DNA from: Bacteroidota bacterium
Lineage (GTDB): Bacteria; Bacteroidota; Bacteroidia; AKYH767-A; 2013-40CM-41-45
Assembly: GCA_016720935.1 (NCBI GenBank)
Contig: JADKJP010000007.1
Location: forward strand, 434,001 to 498,000
DNA length: 64,000 bases
Direction: 5' to 3'
Positions 17,379 through 25,908 of this stretch are shown piece by piece. The stretch's first letter is position 1. Each line of letters starts with the position of its first letter. The position numbers were made by a program, and so were the translations under genes. The notes below the pieces were generated by a model that was given only the letters and a program-made list of their open reading frames with translations, was not told the origin of the DNA and did no database searches.

Positions 17379-19190
17379 ATGCTTCCGGATTACTTCCTAG
17401 TGATATGTAAAAAGAAAAGAGGAAGAACATTTCGTTCATTGTTCCGGAAATTCCTGTTCATTTTATTTTTCTTCAAAAATCAGTTCGGGTTTTCACAAAG
17501 CACTTTTCAGATCAAGCTGAATTTAAAAGACACTGTCCAGCGAAAGGAATTTATCCGAATGGAAAAGCAATTGCTTTCTCAAAAAACATTCGTAGATTCA
17601 TTAAGTATGTTGCGTGAGCTCAACAACACGCTGCTTCGTTTACAAGGAAGTGGTTTTTTAGCCGCAAGTATCGATAGTATCCATTGCAACCAAAAAGACT
17701 GCATTGCAGAATTATATCTTGGTGATTATTTCGCGTGGGCATATCTGGATAAAGGAAATGTCGAAAATGATTTGTTGAGCGGAACCGGATTCAGATCAAA
17801 GTTATTTGAAAAAAAACCATTTCGTCTGGAACAAATTCTCAAAATAGAAGAGAAGATTTTACAAAACTGCGAAAACAACGGATATCCATTTGCAAGTATA
17901 AAACTCGATAGTCTCCGGATTACAACGAATGAGATCAGTGGAAAATTAAATCTTATAAAAAATAAGGCTGTAACTGTCGACAGTGTGGTACTTAGAGGAA
18001 AAGCAACTATCGCGCCTGTTTATATTTACAGTTACATCGGAATCCGACCTGGCGATTTGTACAACGAATCCAAAATATCAAAAATCTCCAATCGAATCCG
18101 GGAATTAGCATTCGTTTCTGAAAATCGTCCCAGCCGCGTAGTATTTACAAAAACCGAAACCAAGCTGGAATTGTTTCTTGAAAATAAAAAAGCAAGTCAG
18201 TTCGACGGAGTCATCGGACTTTTGCCGGATGACGCGAAACCCGGGAAATTTACTTTCACGGGTGAAGCGCATTTGAAACTGCAAAACTCACTGAAGCGTG
18301 GAGAAATTATCGAGTTCAATTGGAAACAACTTCCGGGTAAAACACAAGATTTAAAAATTCATGGACTTTATCCCTTTCTCCTCAACACTCCTTTTGGAAT
18401 CGATGGGAATCTTACTCTGTATAAGAAAGATTCAACGTATGTTGATATCACAAAAAATATTGGCATACAATACAGCTTTGCCGGGAATGATTTTCTAAAG
18501 GCATTCATAAACGATAAAGAAAGTAACCTTCAACTTACAAAGGGCCTTGAGAACCTCACCACCCTTCCTCCTTATGCTGACATTACCATTGTCACCTACG
18601 GACTCACATTTCATTTTGAAAGACTGGATTATCGTCTGAATCCAAGAAAAGGTTTACTCTTTGAACTAACCGGTAGCACCGGAAACAGAACTATTCGAAA
18701 AAACTCTTCCATCAATCCGGTTTTATACGACAGTTTGCGTTTACGAACGACAAATTACCAGGGTGAAATCAACCTCGATTATTTCATTCCACTCGGAGGA
18801 AGACATGTTCTGAACCTGGGTACAATCAGTGCATACATTTACAATCCTGAAATCTTCACGAATGAATTGTTTCGGATTGGCGGTTTAAGATCACTGCGTG
18901 GTTTTGATGAAGAATCAATTTATGCTTCCGCATTTTCCATAGGCAAACTTGAATACAGGTATTTGCTCGAACAGAATTCATTTCTCTTTGCATTTTTCAA
19001 TGGAGCCTGGTATGAAAATAAAAACCGTTCCGGTTATATCTCAGATCAACCTTTCGGATTTGGTGCCGGTATTGATTTTGAAACAAAGCTTGGGATTATG
19101 TCGGTCAGTTATGCACTTGGCAAACAATTCGACAACCCGATTTATTTTCGAACCGGGAAAATTCACTTTGGAATCGTGAATTATTTTTAG
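17379..19190 (+). CDS. BamA/TamA-like outer-membrane protein (Omp85 superfamily)
   Basis: A 603-aa protein with a hydrophobic export segment (about residues 27-40), an N-terminal region resembling POTRA repeats (for example KAVTVDSVVLRGKATIAPVYIYSYIGIRPGDLY near 200-230), and a C-terminal beta-barrel. The barrel contains the Omp85-like strand LFRIGGLRSLRGFDEESIYAS and ends in a terminal Phe (HFGIVNYF), typical of BAM substrates. It is too short for BamA itself and fits a TamA-like or surface-antigen role. The long N-terminus before the hydrophobic stretch leaves the exact start open. Confidence 0.85.
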   Translation: MLPDYFLVICKKKRGRTFRSLFRKFLFILFFFKNQFGFSQSTFQIKLNLKDTVQRKEFIRMEKQLLSQKTFVDSLSMLRELNNTLLRLQGSGFLAASIDSIHCNQKDCIAELYLGDYFAWAYLDKGNVENDLLSGTGFRSKLFEKKPFRLEQILKIEEKILQNCENNGYPFASIKLDSLRITTNEISGKLNLIKNKAVTVDSVVLRGKATIAPVYIYSYIGIRPGDLYNESKISKISNRIRELAFVSENRPSRVVFTKTETKLELFLENKKASQFDGVIGLLPDDAKPGKFTFTGEAHLKLQNSLKRGEIIEFNWKQLPGKTQDLKIHGLYPFLLNTPFGIDGNLTLYKKDSTYVDITKNIGIQYSFAGNDFLKAFINDKESNLQLTKGLENLTTLPPYADITIVTYGLTFHFERLDYRLNPRKGLLFELTGSTGNRTIRKNSSINPVLYDSLRLRTTNYQGEINLDYFIPLGGRHVLNLGTISAYIYNPEIFTNELFRIGGLRSLRGFDEESIYASAFSIGKLEYRYLLEQNSFLFAFFNGAWYENKNRSGYISDQPFGFGAGIDFETKLGIMSVSYALGKQFDNPIYFRTGKIHFGIVNYF

Positions 19191-19326
19191 TGGTTCAATT
19201 TCAAAGCTGCGAAATAGCAGATTTCCATTTTCAAAGACCACTTTTTTTTCTAATCAACTGTAATTCAGAGAATGGTCATTCGATGACCAAAGATTGGCAC
19301 AATAATCCCGATTCCATCAAAATTTG

Positions 19327-19334
19327 TACTTTTG
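19327..19334 (+). promoter_or_regulatory. -7 promoter element of hemE
   Basis: TACTTTTG matches the Bacteroidetes -7 consensus TAnnTTTG and ends only 7 bp before the hemE ATG, implying a very short or absent leader. No TTTG is found at the proper -33 spacing. Confidence 0.4.
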
Positions 19335-19341
19335 AGGCCCT

Positions 19342-20367
19342 ATGAAATTACAAAATGATTTATTGCTTCGTGCAGCGCGCGGAGAGAAGACAGAACGTAC
19401 ACCTGTATGGTTGATGCGACAAGCCGGAAGAATTCTACCGGAATACCGGGTTGTCAGGGAAAAGATTGGTGGATTTAAAGAGCTTGTTGAAACCCCTGAA
19501 TTCGCAGCTGAAGTAACCATACAGCCGGTAGACATCCTGAATGTGGATGCAGCAATTATTTTTTCTGATATCCTCGTTATTCCTGAAGCGATGGGTCTTC
19601 CTTACCAGATGGTAGAGAGCAAAGGCCCCTGGTTCGAGAGAACTATCCAAAATAAAAAAGACATAGATCAATTAAAGATCGCGGACGCGAACGATCTTCC
19701 CTATGTGATGGATGCGATCAAGCTTACTAAAAAAGAATTAAACGGACGTGTTCCACTCATTGGCTTCGCCGGAGCTCCATGGACCATCTTATCTTACATG
19801 ATCGAAGGCCGCGGCAGCAAAACGTTTAGTAAAGCAAAAAAATTCTTGTACACCGAGCCAGTATTGGCGCATCAGTTGCTTGAAAAAATTACACAAAGCA
19901 CCATCAATTACCTGAAAGGTCAGGTTGCGGCCGGAGCGAATATCGTCCAGATTTTTGACTCCTGGGCGGGAATTCTTTCTCCAAAACAGTATAGTGAATT
20001 TGCTCTTCGATATATCTCTGCCATCTGTGACGCGATCCGCGAAGTACCGGTAATTGTCTTTGCAAAAGGAGCATTCTTCGCAAGAGAAGAAATGTCAGCA
20101 TTGAAATGCGAAGTCATCGGACTTGACTGGAATATGGGTATTGAAGAATCAAGAAAAATTATTGGCTGGAACAAAACTTTGCAGGGAAATATGGATCCTT
20201 GTCTCTTGTATGCGGACGATGAAACTATTGTTCGCGAGACGCAGAAGATGATGAAAGATTTCGGTCCTAACAGACACATCGCGAATCTTGGTCACGGACT
20301 GTATCCTGATATTGAAAAGGAGAAAGTAAAGTTGTTTATCGAAACTATTAAAAATTTCCGGTTCTGA
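19342..20367 (+). CDS. hemE: Uroporphyrinogen decarboxylase
   Basis: A 341-aa heme-pathway enzyme that decarboxylates uroporphyrinogen III to coproporphyrinogen III. The signature RTPVWLMRQAGRILPEYR (residues 20-37) includes substrate-binding arginines, and GFAGAPWTILSYMIEG is the second family motif. It ends with NLGHGLYPDIEKEKVKLFIE. Complete; no other heme genes are adjacent. Confidence 0.98.
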   Translation: MKLQNDLLLRAARGEKTERTPVWLMRQAGRILPEYRVVREKIGGFKELVETPEFAAEVTIQPVDILNVDAAIIFSDILVIPEAMGLPYQMVESKGPWFERTIQNKKDIDQLKIADANDLPYVMDAIKLTKKELNGRVPLIGFAGAPWTILSYMIEGRGSKTFSKAKKFLYTEPVLAHQLLEKITQSTINYLKGQVAAGANIVQIFDSWAGILSPKQYSEFALRYISAICDAIREVPVIVFAKGAFFAREEMSALKCEVIGLDWNMGIEESRKIIGWNKTLQGNMDPCLLYADDETIVRETQKMMKDFGPNRHIANLGHGLYPDIEKEKVKLFIETIKNFRF

Positions 20368-20526
20368 GACTTATTTAAAGTCAAAGATTCCTGATTCAGA
20401 GAACGGATGCTTCAAACAATCCAAAAATCAATTCATTCCGGAGATAGTTATTCTGCTTGTTGAAAAGAAATTAGCATTCTTCTTCTTTAAACCTTTAACT
20501 TGCCCTTCAACAAGCTTTGTTAATTC

Positions 20527-21858
20527 ATGAGTATAAAAGGAAATAAGAAAATAATCCGCGCCTGGGCAATGTATGACTGGGCGAATTCCTCCTACTCACT
20601 GGTAATTACTTCAGCATTATTCCCCATATATTTTCATGCAATAACAACCACCCCGGAAAACAATACCGTTCGTTTTCTTGGTAGAAATTTTAACAGCGAT
20701 TCCCTGCAAACTTACGCGATCTCACTTGCCTTCCTTGTGATCGCTACCATCAACCCACTTCTGTCTTCTATTGCTGATTACAGCGGAAACAAGAAAAAGT
20801 TCATGTACTTCTTTAGTACACTGGGCGCTTTTGCCTGTTCTTCCCTGTTCTTTTTCACTTCGCTGGATACATTATGGGTTGGTGTCTTTGGAGTTGTTTT
20901 AGCGGCAATCGGATATGCAGGAAGTATCGTTTTCTACAATGCCTTTTTACCTGAAATTGCCGAGCCCCAGGATCAGGATAAGGTAAGTGCGAGAGGATTT
21001 GCAATGGGTTATATCGGGAGTTCAATGTTGCTAATATTTTCACTGACCATGATCTTGTTTCCTGACTGGTACGGAGGAATCTCAAGCGGAATGGCAACAA
21101 GGCTTGCATTTCTTCTTGTTGGAGTCTGGTGGTTTGGATTTGCCCAGTATACTTTCTATTATCTTCCCAACAATGTGTACAACAGAAAATCAGAAGGAAA
21201 AGTTGTACGTAATGGATATCGTGAATTGAAAAAAGTATGGAATGAATTGAAACACACTTCCCGTCTCAAAACATTCCTTCTTTCCTTTTTCTTTTACAAC
21301 ATGGGAGTGCAAACAGTCATGTACGTAGCGACTCTATTCGGCGACGGTGAACTGCATCTCCCCTCTTCAATTCTGATCGCTGTTATTCTGATCATACAAT
21401 TTGTCGCTATCGGTGGAGCCTATTTGTTTAGTAACCTGTCAAAAAGATTAGGAAACATTTCCGCCTTATGCATTTCGCTTGCAACATGGGTTGCAGTTTG
21501 TGTAGGAGCATACTTTTGTGACAAGCGTTATGGAATAGACGAGCAAACCATGTTCATGATACTGGCTGCGGTTGTAGGTCTGGTAATGGGTGGTGTACAA
21601 TCTTTATCAAGATCAACCTATTCAAAATTGCTGCCCGAAACAATCGATCACGCTTCCTACTTCAGTTTTTATGATGTTTGTGATAAACTCGGTACAGTAT
21701 TGGGAACACTTGCATTTGGATTAATCAATGAAAGAACCGGAAGCATGAGAAACAGCATCATTGTTCTCATCAGCTTTTTCATTATCGGACTGATTTTGTT
21801 ACTTCGCATGCGAAAAGGAAAATTGTCAATGCTGGAAGGTGAGAATGCACATAGTTAA
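20527..21858 (+). CDS. UMF1-family MFS transporter
   Basis: A 443-aa integral membrane protein with about 12 hydrophobic spans. The N-terminal RAWAMYDWANSSYSLVITSA is the hallmark of the UMF1 (Atg22-like) branch of the major facilitator superfamily. The substrate of this bacterial family is not established; Atg22 in yeast exports amino acids from the vacuole. The gene lies 41 bp upstream of the LutA-like gene, which suggests cotranscription. Confidence 0.9.
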   Translation: MSIKGNKKIIRAWAMYDWANSSYSLVITSALFPIYFHAITTTPENNTVRFLGRNFNSDSLQTYAISLAFLVIATINPLLSSIADYSGNKKKFMYFFSTLGAFACSSLFFFTSLDTLWVGVFGVVLAAIGYAGSIVFYNAFLPEIAEPQDQDKVSARGFAMGYIGSSMLLIFSLTMILFPDWYGGISSGMATRLAFLLVGVWWFGFAQYTFYYLPNNVYNRKSEGKVVRNGYRELKKVWNELKHTSRLKTFLLSFFFYNMGVQTVMYVATLFGDGELHLPSSILIAVILIIQFVAIGGAYLFSNLSKRLGNISALCISLATWVAVCVGAYFCDKRYGIDEQTMFMILAAVVGLVMGGVQSLSRSTYSKLLPETIDHASYFSFYDVCDKLGTVLGTLAFGLINERTGSMRNSIIVLISFFIIGLILLLRMRKGKLSMLEGENAHS

Positions 21859-21899
21859 GGTCACAAAATTGAATTCACATTAAATTAAATCGAACCCTA

Positions 21900-22619
21900 A
21901 TGCTTGTTGATATATTCATCCCCTGTTTTGTAGATCAGATTTATCCGAATGCCGCTTTGAACATGATCAAAGTACTTGAAAGAGCGGGATGCACAGTGAA
22001 TTACAATCCTAACCAGACCTGTTGCGGGCAACCCGCATTCAATGGCGGATATTGGGACCAATGCAAAGAAGTCGGTGAGAAATTCATCAAAGATTTCCCG
22101 AACGACAGGTATATCGTATCTCCTTCAGCCTCCTGTGTTGGAATGGTGAAAAATTACTATCCGGAATTGTTTCACAACACAGTATTACACAATGAATATA
22201 AAATTATTCAGAAAAATATTTTTGAGTTGAGCGACTTCCTTGTAAATGTTTTGAATGTTACAGACATCGGAGCCAAACTGAACGGTAGTGCAACTTATCA
22301 CGATTCCTGCAGTGGACTTCGGGAAATCGGTTTGAAAAAAGAACCACGTTTATTGCTAAGCAAAGTAAAAGGTTTAGAATTACGTGAGATGGTCGACAAT
22401 GAAACCTGCTGCGGTTTCGGTGGAACATTTTCAGTAAAATATGAATCTATCGCAGTAGGAATGGCCGAACAAAAAATCATAAACGCCGAAGCTACCAATG
22501 CTGATTACATCATCTCCACAGATCTCAGCTGTCTAATGCACATGGAAGGTTATCTTCAGAAGCATGGAAAGAAAATGAAAGTGTTGCACCTGGCGGACGT
22601 GTTGGCGAGTGGATGGTAG
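21900..22619 (+). CDS. LutA/YkgE-type (Fe-S)-binding oxidoreductase subunit
   Basis: A 239-aa protein with two CCG domains, at C41-C42-G43 (TCCGQPAFNGG) and C170-C171-G172 (ETCCGFGGTFSVK), plus C137. This is the layout of LutA, the cysteine-rich subunit of the LutABC lactate-oxidation complex related to GlpC and heterodisulfide reductase. LutB and LutC are not next to it; the partner here is a UMF1 transporter 41 bp upstream. It may work with subunits encoded elsewhere. A heptad-repeat tract starts 5 bp after its stop. Confidence 0.88.
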   Translation: MLVDIFIPCFVDQIYPNAALNMIKVLERAGCTVNYNPNQTCCGQPAFNGGYWDQCKEVGEKFIKDFPNDRYIVSPSASCVGMVKNYYPELFHNTVLHNEYKIIQKNIFELSDFLVNVLNVTDIGAKLNGSATYHDSCSGLREIGLKKEPRLLLSKVKGLELREMVDNETCCGFGGTFSVKYESIAVGMAEQKIINAEATNADYIISTDLSCLMHMEGYLQKHGKKMKVLHLADVLASGW

Positions 22620-22623
22620 ATTT

Positions 22624-22756
22624 GGGTTTCGGGTTCTGAGTTCCGGGTTTCGGGTTTTATTGTTCGAGGTTAGGTTAGGTTAATACAAGTAAACAACAAC
22701 TAACAACTAACAACTAACAACTAACAACTAACAACCAACATCCAACATCCAACATC
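22624..22756. repeat. Composite 7-bp tandem repeats
   Basis: Two heptad runs lie between convergent genes. 22624-22658 holds five heptads of the GGGTTTC type (GGGTTTC, GGGTTCT, GAGTTCC, GGGTTTC, GGGTTTT). 22694-22756 holds nine heptads: CAACAAC, five TAACAAC and three CAACATC. The intervening GTTAGGTTAGGTTA is partly complementary to the second run, so a hairpin is possible. The function is unknown. Confidence 0.85.
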
Positions 22757-22785
22757 CAAATCTAATCGAATCGCTGATCTACATT

Positions 22786-23655
22786 TCAGATTAGCCGATA
22801 ATTTTTGTATTCACCAATTCTCCAACCTGTAAGTCTTTCTACAGACATTTTAAAACGGGATTTCAGACTGAGTTTTTTAATGGTGGGGTCAATGGAAAAT
22901 ACCCAGTTTTTTTCGCTGATCCGTTTTTGCATGACTGCAGGATGAGTTCCGGTAAAATGTGCAAGTGAATCAATGCCTGAATAATCGAATTCTGATACGT
23001 CCGGAATATTTTTCTTCAGCCAGTCGTCGGAATGCCAAAGCTTGTGAAAATTCTTTTGTTTCTCTTGTTGTTTTTCCGGGGGTTTTACCCAACCATAATG
23101 ATTAATTGAACCACCACTCTGCTTTACTCGAAGTGGCCGGCCGTTTTTCTGAAAACCCTGGGCGTCGCGGAAGGAACGGATTAAAGGATCCTTTCGGATG
23201 ATGCGCACTTCTCTTCGGTACCAGCGGGAAGAATCAGCGATAAAATCATAGGACCCATAAAAGTGTCGGTAATCAAACAATAGACCTTCTACCCTTTTAT
23301 CATCTTTCCAACGTTCCATTGCTGTCCTGACAGCAGGAATAAAATCTTCATGCATTACTTCATCACCCTGAATATAAAAACACCATGTGCTTTCGTCTGA
23401 AATTGCATCCAGGGCTTTGTTTGTTTCAGCAGCGAGTACCCTCCCTCCTTCACGAAGTGATTCGTCCCATACGCTATTGATAATTTTGATTTTTGAAGTT
23501 GGAATATTACGGATGAGATTCAGTGTGTCATCATCAGAATTTCCGACAACGACAACGAATTCATCACACAATGGCAAAATGGAAGTAATGGCTTCTACTA
23601 TCGGATAATCATAGCGAATCGCGTTGCGGATAAAGGTGAAGCCGGAAACTTTCAT
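22786..23655 (-). CDS. Family 2 glycosyltransferase
   Basis: A 289-aa soluble protein with a GT-A nucleotide-sugar fold. The N-terminus (VSGFTFIRNAIRYDYPIVEA), the VVVVGNSDDDTLNLI strand-loop and WCFYIQGDEVMHED (residues about 111-124, with a DxD-like acidic site) fit family 2. No membrane anchor is visible. The acceptor and sugar cannot be deduced. It starts 6 bp after the purB stop and so is probably cotranscribed with it, though no metabolic link is evident. Confidence 0.85.
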   Translation of the reverse strand: MKVSGFTFIRNAIRYDYPIVEAITSILPLCDEFVVVVGNSDDDTLNLIRNIPTSKIKIINSVWDESLREGGRVLAAETNKALDAISDESTWCFYIQGDEVMHEDFIPAVRTAMERWKDDKRVEGLLFDYRHFYGSYDFIADSSRWYRREVRIIRKDPLIRSFRDAQGFQKNGRPLRVKQSGGSINHYGWVKPPEKQQEKQKNFHKLWHSDDWLKKNIPDVSEFDYSGIDSLAHFTGTHPAVMQKRISEKNWVFSIDPTIKKLSLKSRFKMSVERLTGWRIGEYKNYRLI

Positions 23656-23661
23656 CGGCGA

Positions 23662-25005
23662 TCAGATACCGGTGTAGTTAAAAGGAGTAAATACTCTCAG
23701 TTCAGCTTTAACTGCTTCACTCACATCCAGCTTGTCAATAAAATTTTGCATGGACTCAGCCGTAATGCGGGAATTTGTGCGTGTGAGCTCTTTCAATGCC
23801 TCATAAGGATTTGCAAAATTCTCACGGCGCAGAATGGTCTGAATAGCTTCGGCTACTACTGCCCAGTTGTTCTCAAGATCCCGGTTCAGCGCGTCTCTGT
23901 TAACTATCAGTTTACCCAGTCCTTTCAGTAAAGAACGGAGTGCGATAATGGTATGGGCGAATGGAACACCCACGTTTCTGAGTACTGTTGAATCTGTCAG
24001 ATCTCTTTGCAATCTGGAGATGGGTAATTTCGCAGAAAGGTGTTCGAACAAAGCGTTGGCCATTCCAAGATTACCTTCTGAATTTTCAAAATCAATCGGA
24101 TTTACTTTGTGTGGCATCGCTGACGAACCAATTTCCCCGGATTTAATTTCCTGTTTGAAATAATCCATGGAAATATATGTCCAGATGTCTCTGTTAAGGT
24201 CAATCAGAATATTGTTGATTCTTTTTAAGGAATCAAACAAAGCACAGAGGTTGTCATAATGTTCAATTTGTGTGGTGGTCTGTAAGCGAACGAGACCTAA
24301 TTGTTCGTTCACGAATTTATTTGCAAAAGTCACCCAATCGATTCCCGGATAAGCCGCATGATGTGCATTGAAATTTCCGGTTGCGCCGCCAAATTTCGCG
24401 CTGAAAGGAATTTGCTTTTGAAGCTTGAGTTGATTGTCAAGACGCTCGGTAAAAACAGAGATCTCTTTCCCCAATCGTGTAGGTGATGCAGGTTGTCCGT
24501 GTGTTCGTGACAGCATCGGAAAATCCTTCCATTCCGCAGCCAGTGTATTAAGTTTATGTTTCACTTCCAGTAGCAAAGGCAGGTAGACATGTTCCACTGC
24601 CTCTTTGATCGCCAAAGGAAATGCCGTGTTGTTAATGTCTTGTGAAGTCAGACCAAAATGTATAAACTCCTTGAATGAGCCCAGACCTGCATCAGTCCAC
24701 TTATCTTTTAAAAAGTACTCCAGCGCTTTCACATCGTGATTGGTAACAGCTTCCCTTCTCTTGATACTATCGGCATCCGCCTGATTAAAAGCGGTATACA
24801 AACTTTTTAAGGAACCTACGATAGAAGCATCAGCATCCCTGAGTTGGGGAAGCGGTATTTGTCTTAGGGCGATAAAATACTCTACTTCCACTCTCACTCT
24901 GTATTTCATCAAAGCTTCTTCAGAAAAATAAGCGGAGAGAACAGCTGTTTGCTGCCGATACCGGCCGTCGACCGGAGATATTGCACTTAAAGGACTCAGT
25001 TCCAT
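23662..25005 (-). CDS. purB: Adenylosuccinate lyase
   Basis: A 447-aa purine-biosynthesis enzyme that cleaves SAICAR and adenylosuccinate, releasing fumarate. The fumarase/aspartase superfamily signature GSSAMPHKVNPIDFENSEG (containing the catalytic serine loop) and the substrate motif TSQDINNTAF are present, as is LSRTHGQPASPT with the catalytic His. The N-terminus LSPLSAISPVDGRY is typical. Full length. Confidence 0.98.
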   Translation of the reverse strand: MELSPLSAISPVDGRYRQQTAVLSAYFSEEALMKYRVRVEVEYFIALRQIPLPQLRDADASIVGSLKSLYTAFNQADADSIKRREAVTNHDVKALEYFLKDKWTDAGLGSFKEFIHFGLTSQDINNTAFPLAIKEAVEHVYLPLLLEVKHKLNTLAAEWKDFPMLSRTHGQPASPTRLGKEISVFTERLDNQLKLQKQIPFSAKFGGATGNFNAHHAAYPGIDWVTFANKFVNEQLGLVRLQTTTQIEHYDNLCALFDSLKRINNILIDLNRDIWTYISMDYFKQEIKSGEIGSSAMPHKVNPIDFENSEGNLGMANALFEHLSAKLPISRLQRDLTDSTVLRNVGVPFAHTIIALRSLLKGLGKLIVNRDALNRDLENNWAVVAEAIQTILRRENFANPYEALKELTRTNSRITAESMQNFIDKLDVSEAVKAELRVFTPFNYTGI

Positions 25006-25195
25006 GAAGCTAATTAAAAAGGAATTGCGAAGGTACGAAACGATCTTTACCCGTAAAACGCCCTTTTTATATCATTTGAGCACCTCAATAATGCAATTCA
25101 GCCTTGAATTTTGTTGTTTCATCATTTTGATCCTCAGAAACTGCGAACACGGAATTAGTTTCGCACCGGAATATTAATAGAAAAAGGAAGGAAAC

Positions 25196-25226
25196 TTTGC
25201 AAATGAAAATAGTTTCCATAGTTTTG
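25196..25226 (+). promoter_or_regulatory. Bacteroidetes-type promoter of the efflux operon
   Basis: TTTG (25196-25199) and TAGTTTTG (25219-25226) are separated by exactly 19 nt, a full match to TTTG-N19-21-TAnnTTTG. The tetR start codon follows 21 bp later, leaving a leader of about 15 nt. Confidence 0.75.
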
Positions 25227-25247
25227 CGCCCGAATTGAGAAAATAAA

Positions 25248-25865
25248 ATGGTCAGGCAAGAAGACAGAATACTGGATACATCGAAAGAGCTTTTTTTCCG
25301 TCATGGAATAAAAAGCATCACGATGGATGATATCGCCCATAAACTAGGCATGTCGAAAAAGACCATTTACCAGTATTATGCCGACAAAAACGCGATTTTA
25401 AGTTCTTTGATGATCTCTGAGTTGAAATCACAGATCCGCGAGATGCAGGAAATCCGGAAGAATTCGGAAAACTCAATCGATGAAATGCTGCAATCCATGA
25501 GTTGTATGTCAAAGAATTTCAGCAAAATGAATCCTACACTTTTCTATGATTTGCAGAAATATCATTCTTCAGCCTGGGGCCACTTTAAAAACTTTAAAGA
25601 AAAGGAACTCACCGGTTTTGTGGAAGAGAACTTACGTCGTGGAATTAAAAGTGAATTGTACAGGAAAGATCTGAAAGTCAAAACACTTGCCCGTTTACGA
25701 TTGGAAGAAGTGGAATTAGGCTTCAATACAGAGGCATTTCCACATGAACAATTTAATATTTCTGAAGTTCAGGTTGCATTGCTTGAACATTTCCTTTATG
25801 GAGTGGTTACTTTGAAAGGATATAAATTAATTAACAAATACAGGAAAATTCAGGATGAAGAATAG
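25248..25865 (+). CDS. TetR/AcrR-family transcriptional regulator
   Basis: A 205-aa regulator with the N-terminal TetR helix-turn-helix (SITMDDIAHKLGMSKKTIYQ, about residues 23-42, then YYADKNAIL). The helical C-terminal half is the likely ligand-binding domain. It is the first gene of an operon with tolC-like, adaptor and RND genes (43, 9 and 55 bp apart), so it most likely represses this efflux system and itself. A consensus promoter lies directly upstream; no clear palindromic operator overlaps it. Confidence 0.93.
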   Translation: MVRQEDRILDTSKELFFRHGIKSITMDDIAHKLGMSKKTIYQYYADKNAILSSLMISELKSQIREMQEIRKNSENSIDEMLQSMSCMSKNFSKMNPTLFYDLQKYHSSAWGHFKNFKEKELTGFVEENLRRGIKSELYRKDLKVKTLARLRLEEVELGFNTEAFPHEQFNISEVQVALLEHFLYGVVTLKGYKLINKYRKIQDEE

Positions 25866-25908
25866 CATCCTTTACAATATACAATAATCCCCATACGTCT
25901 ACCCTCTT

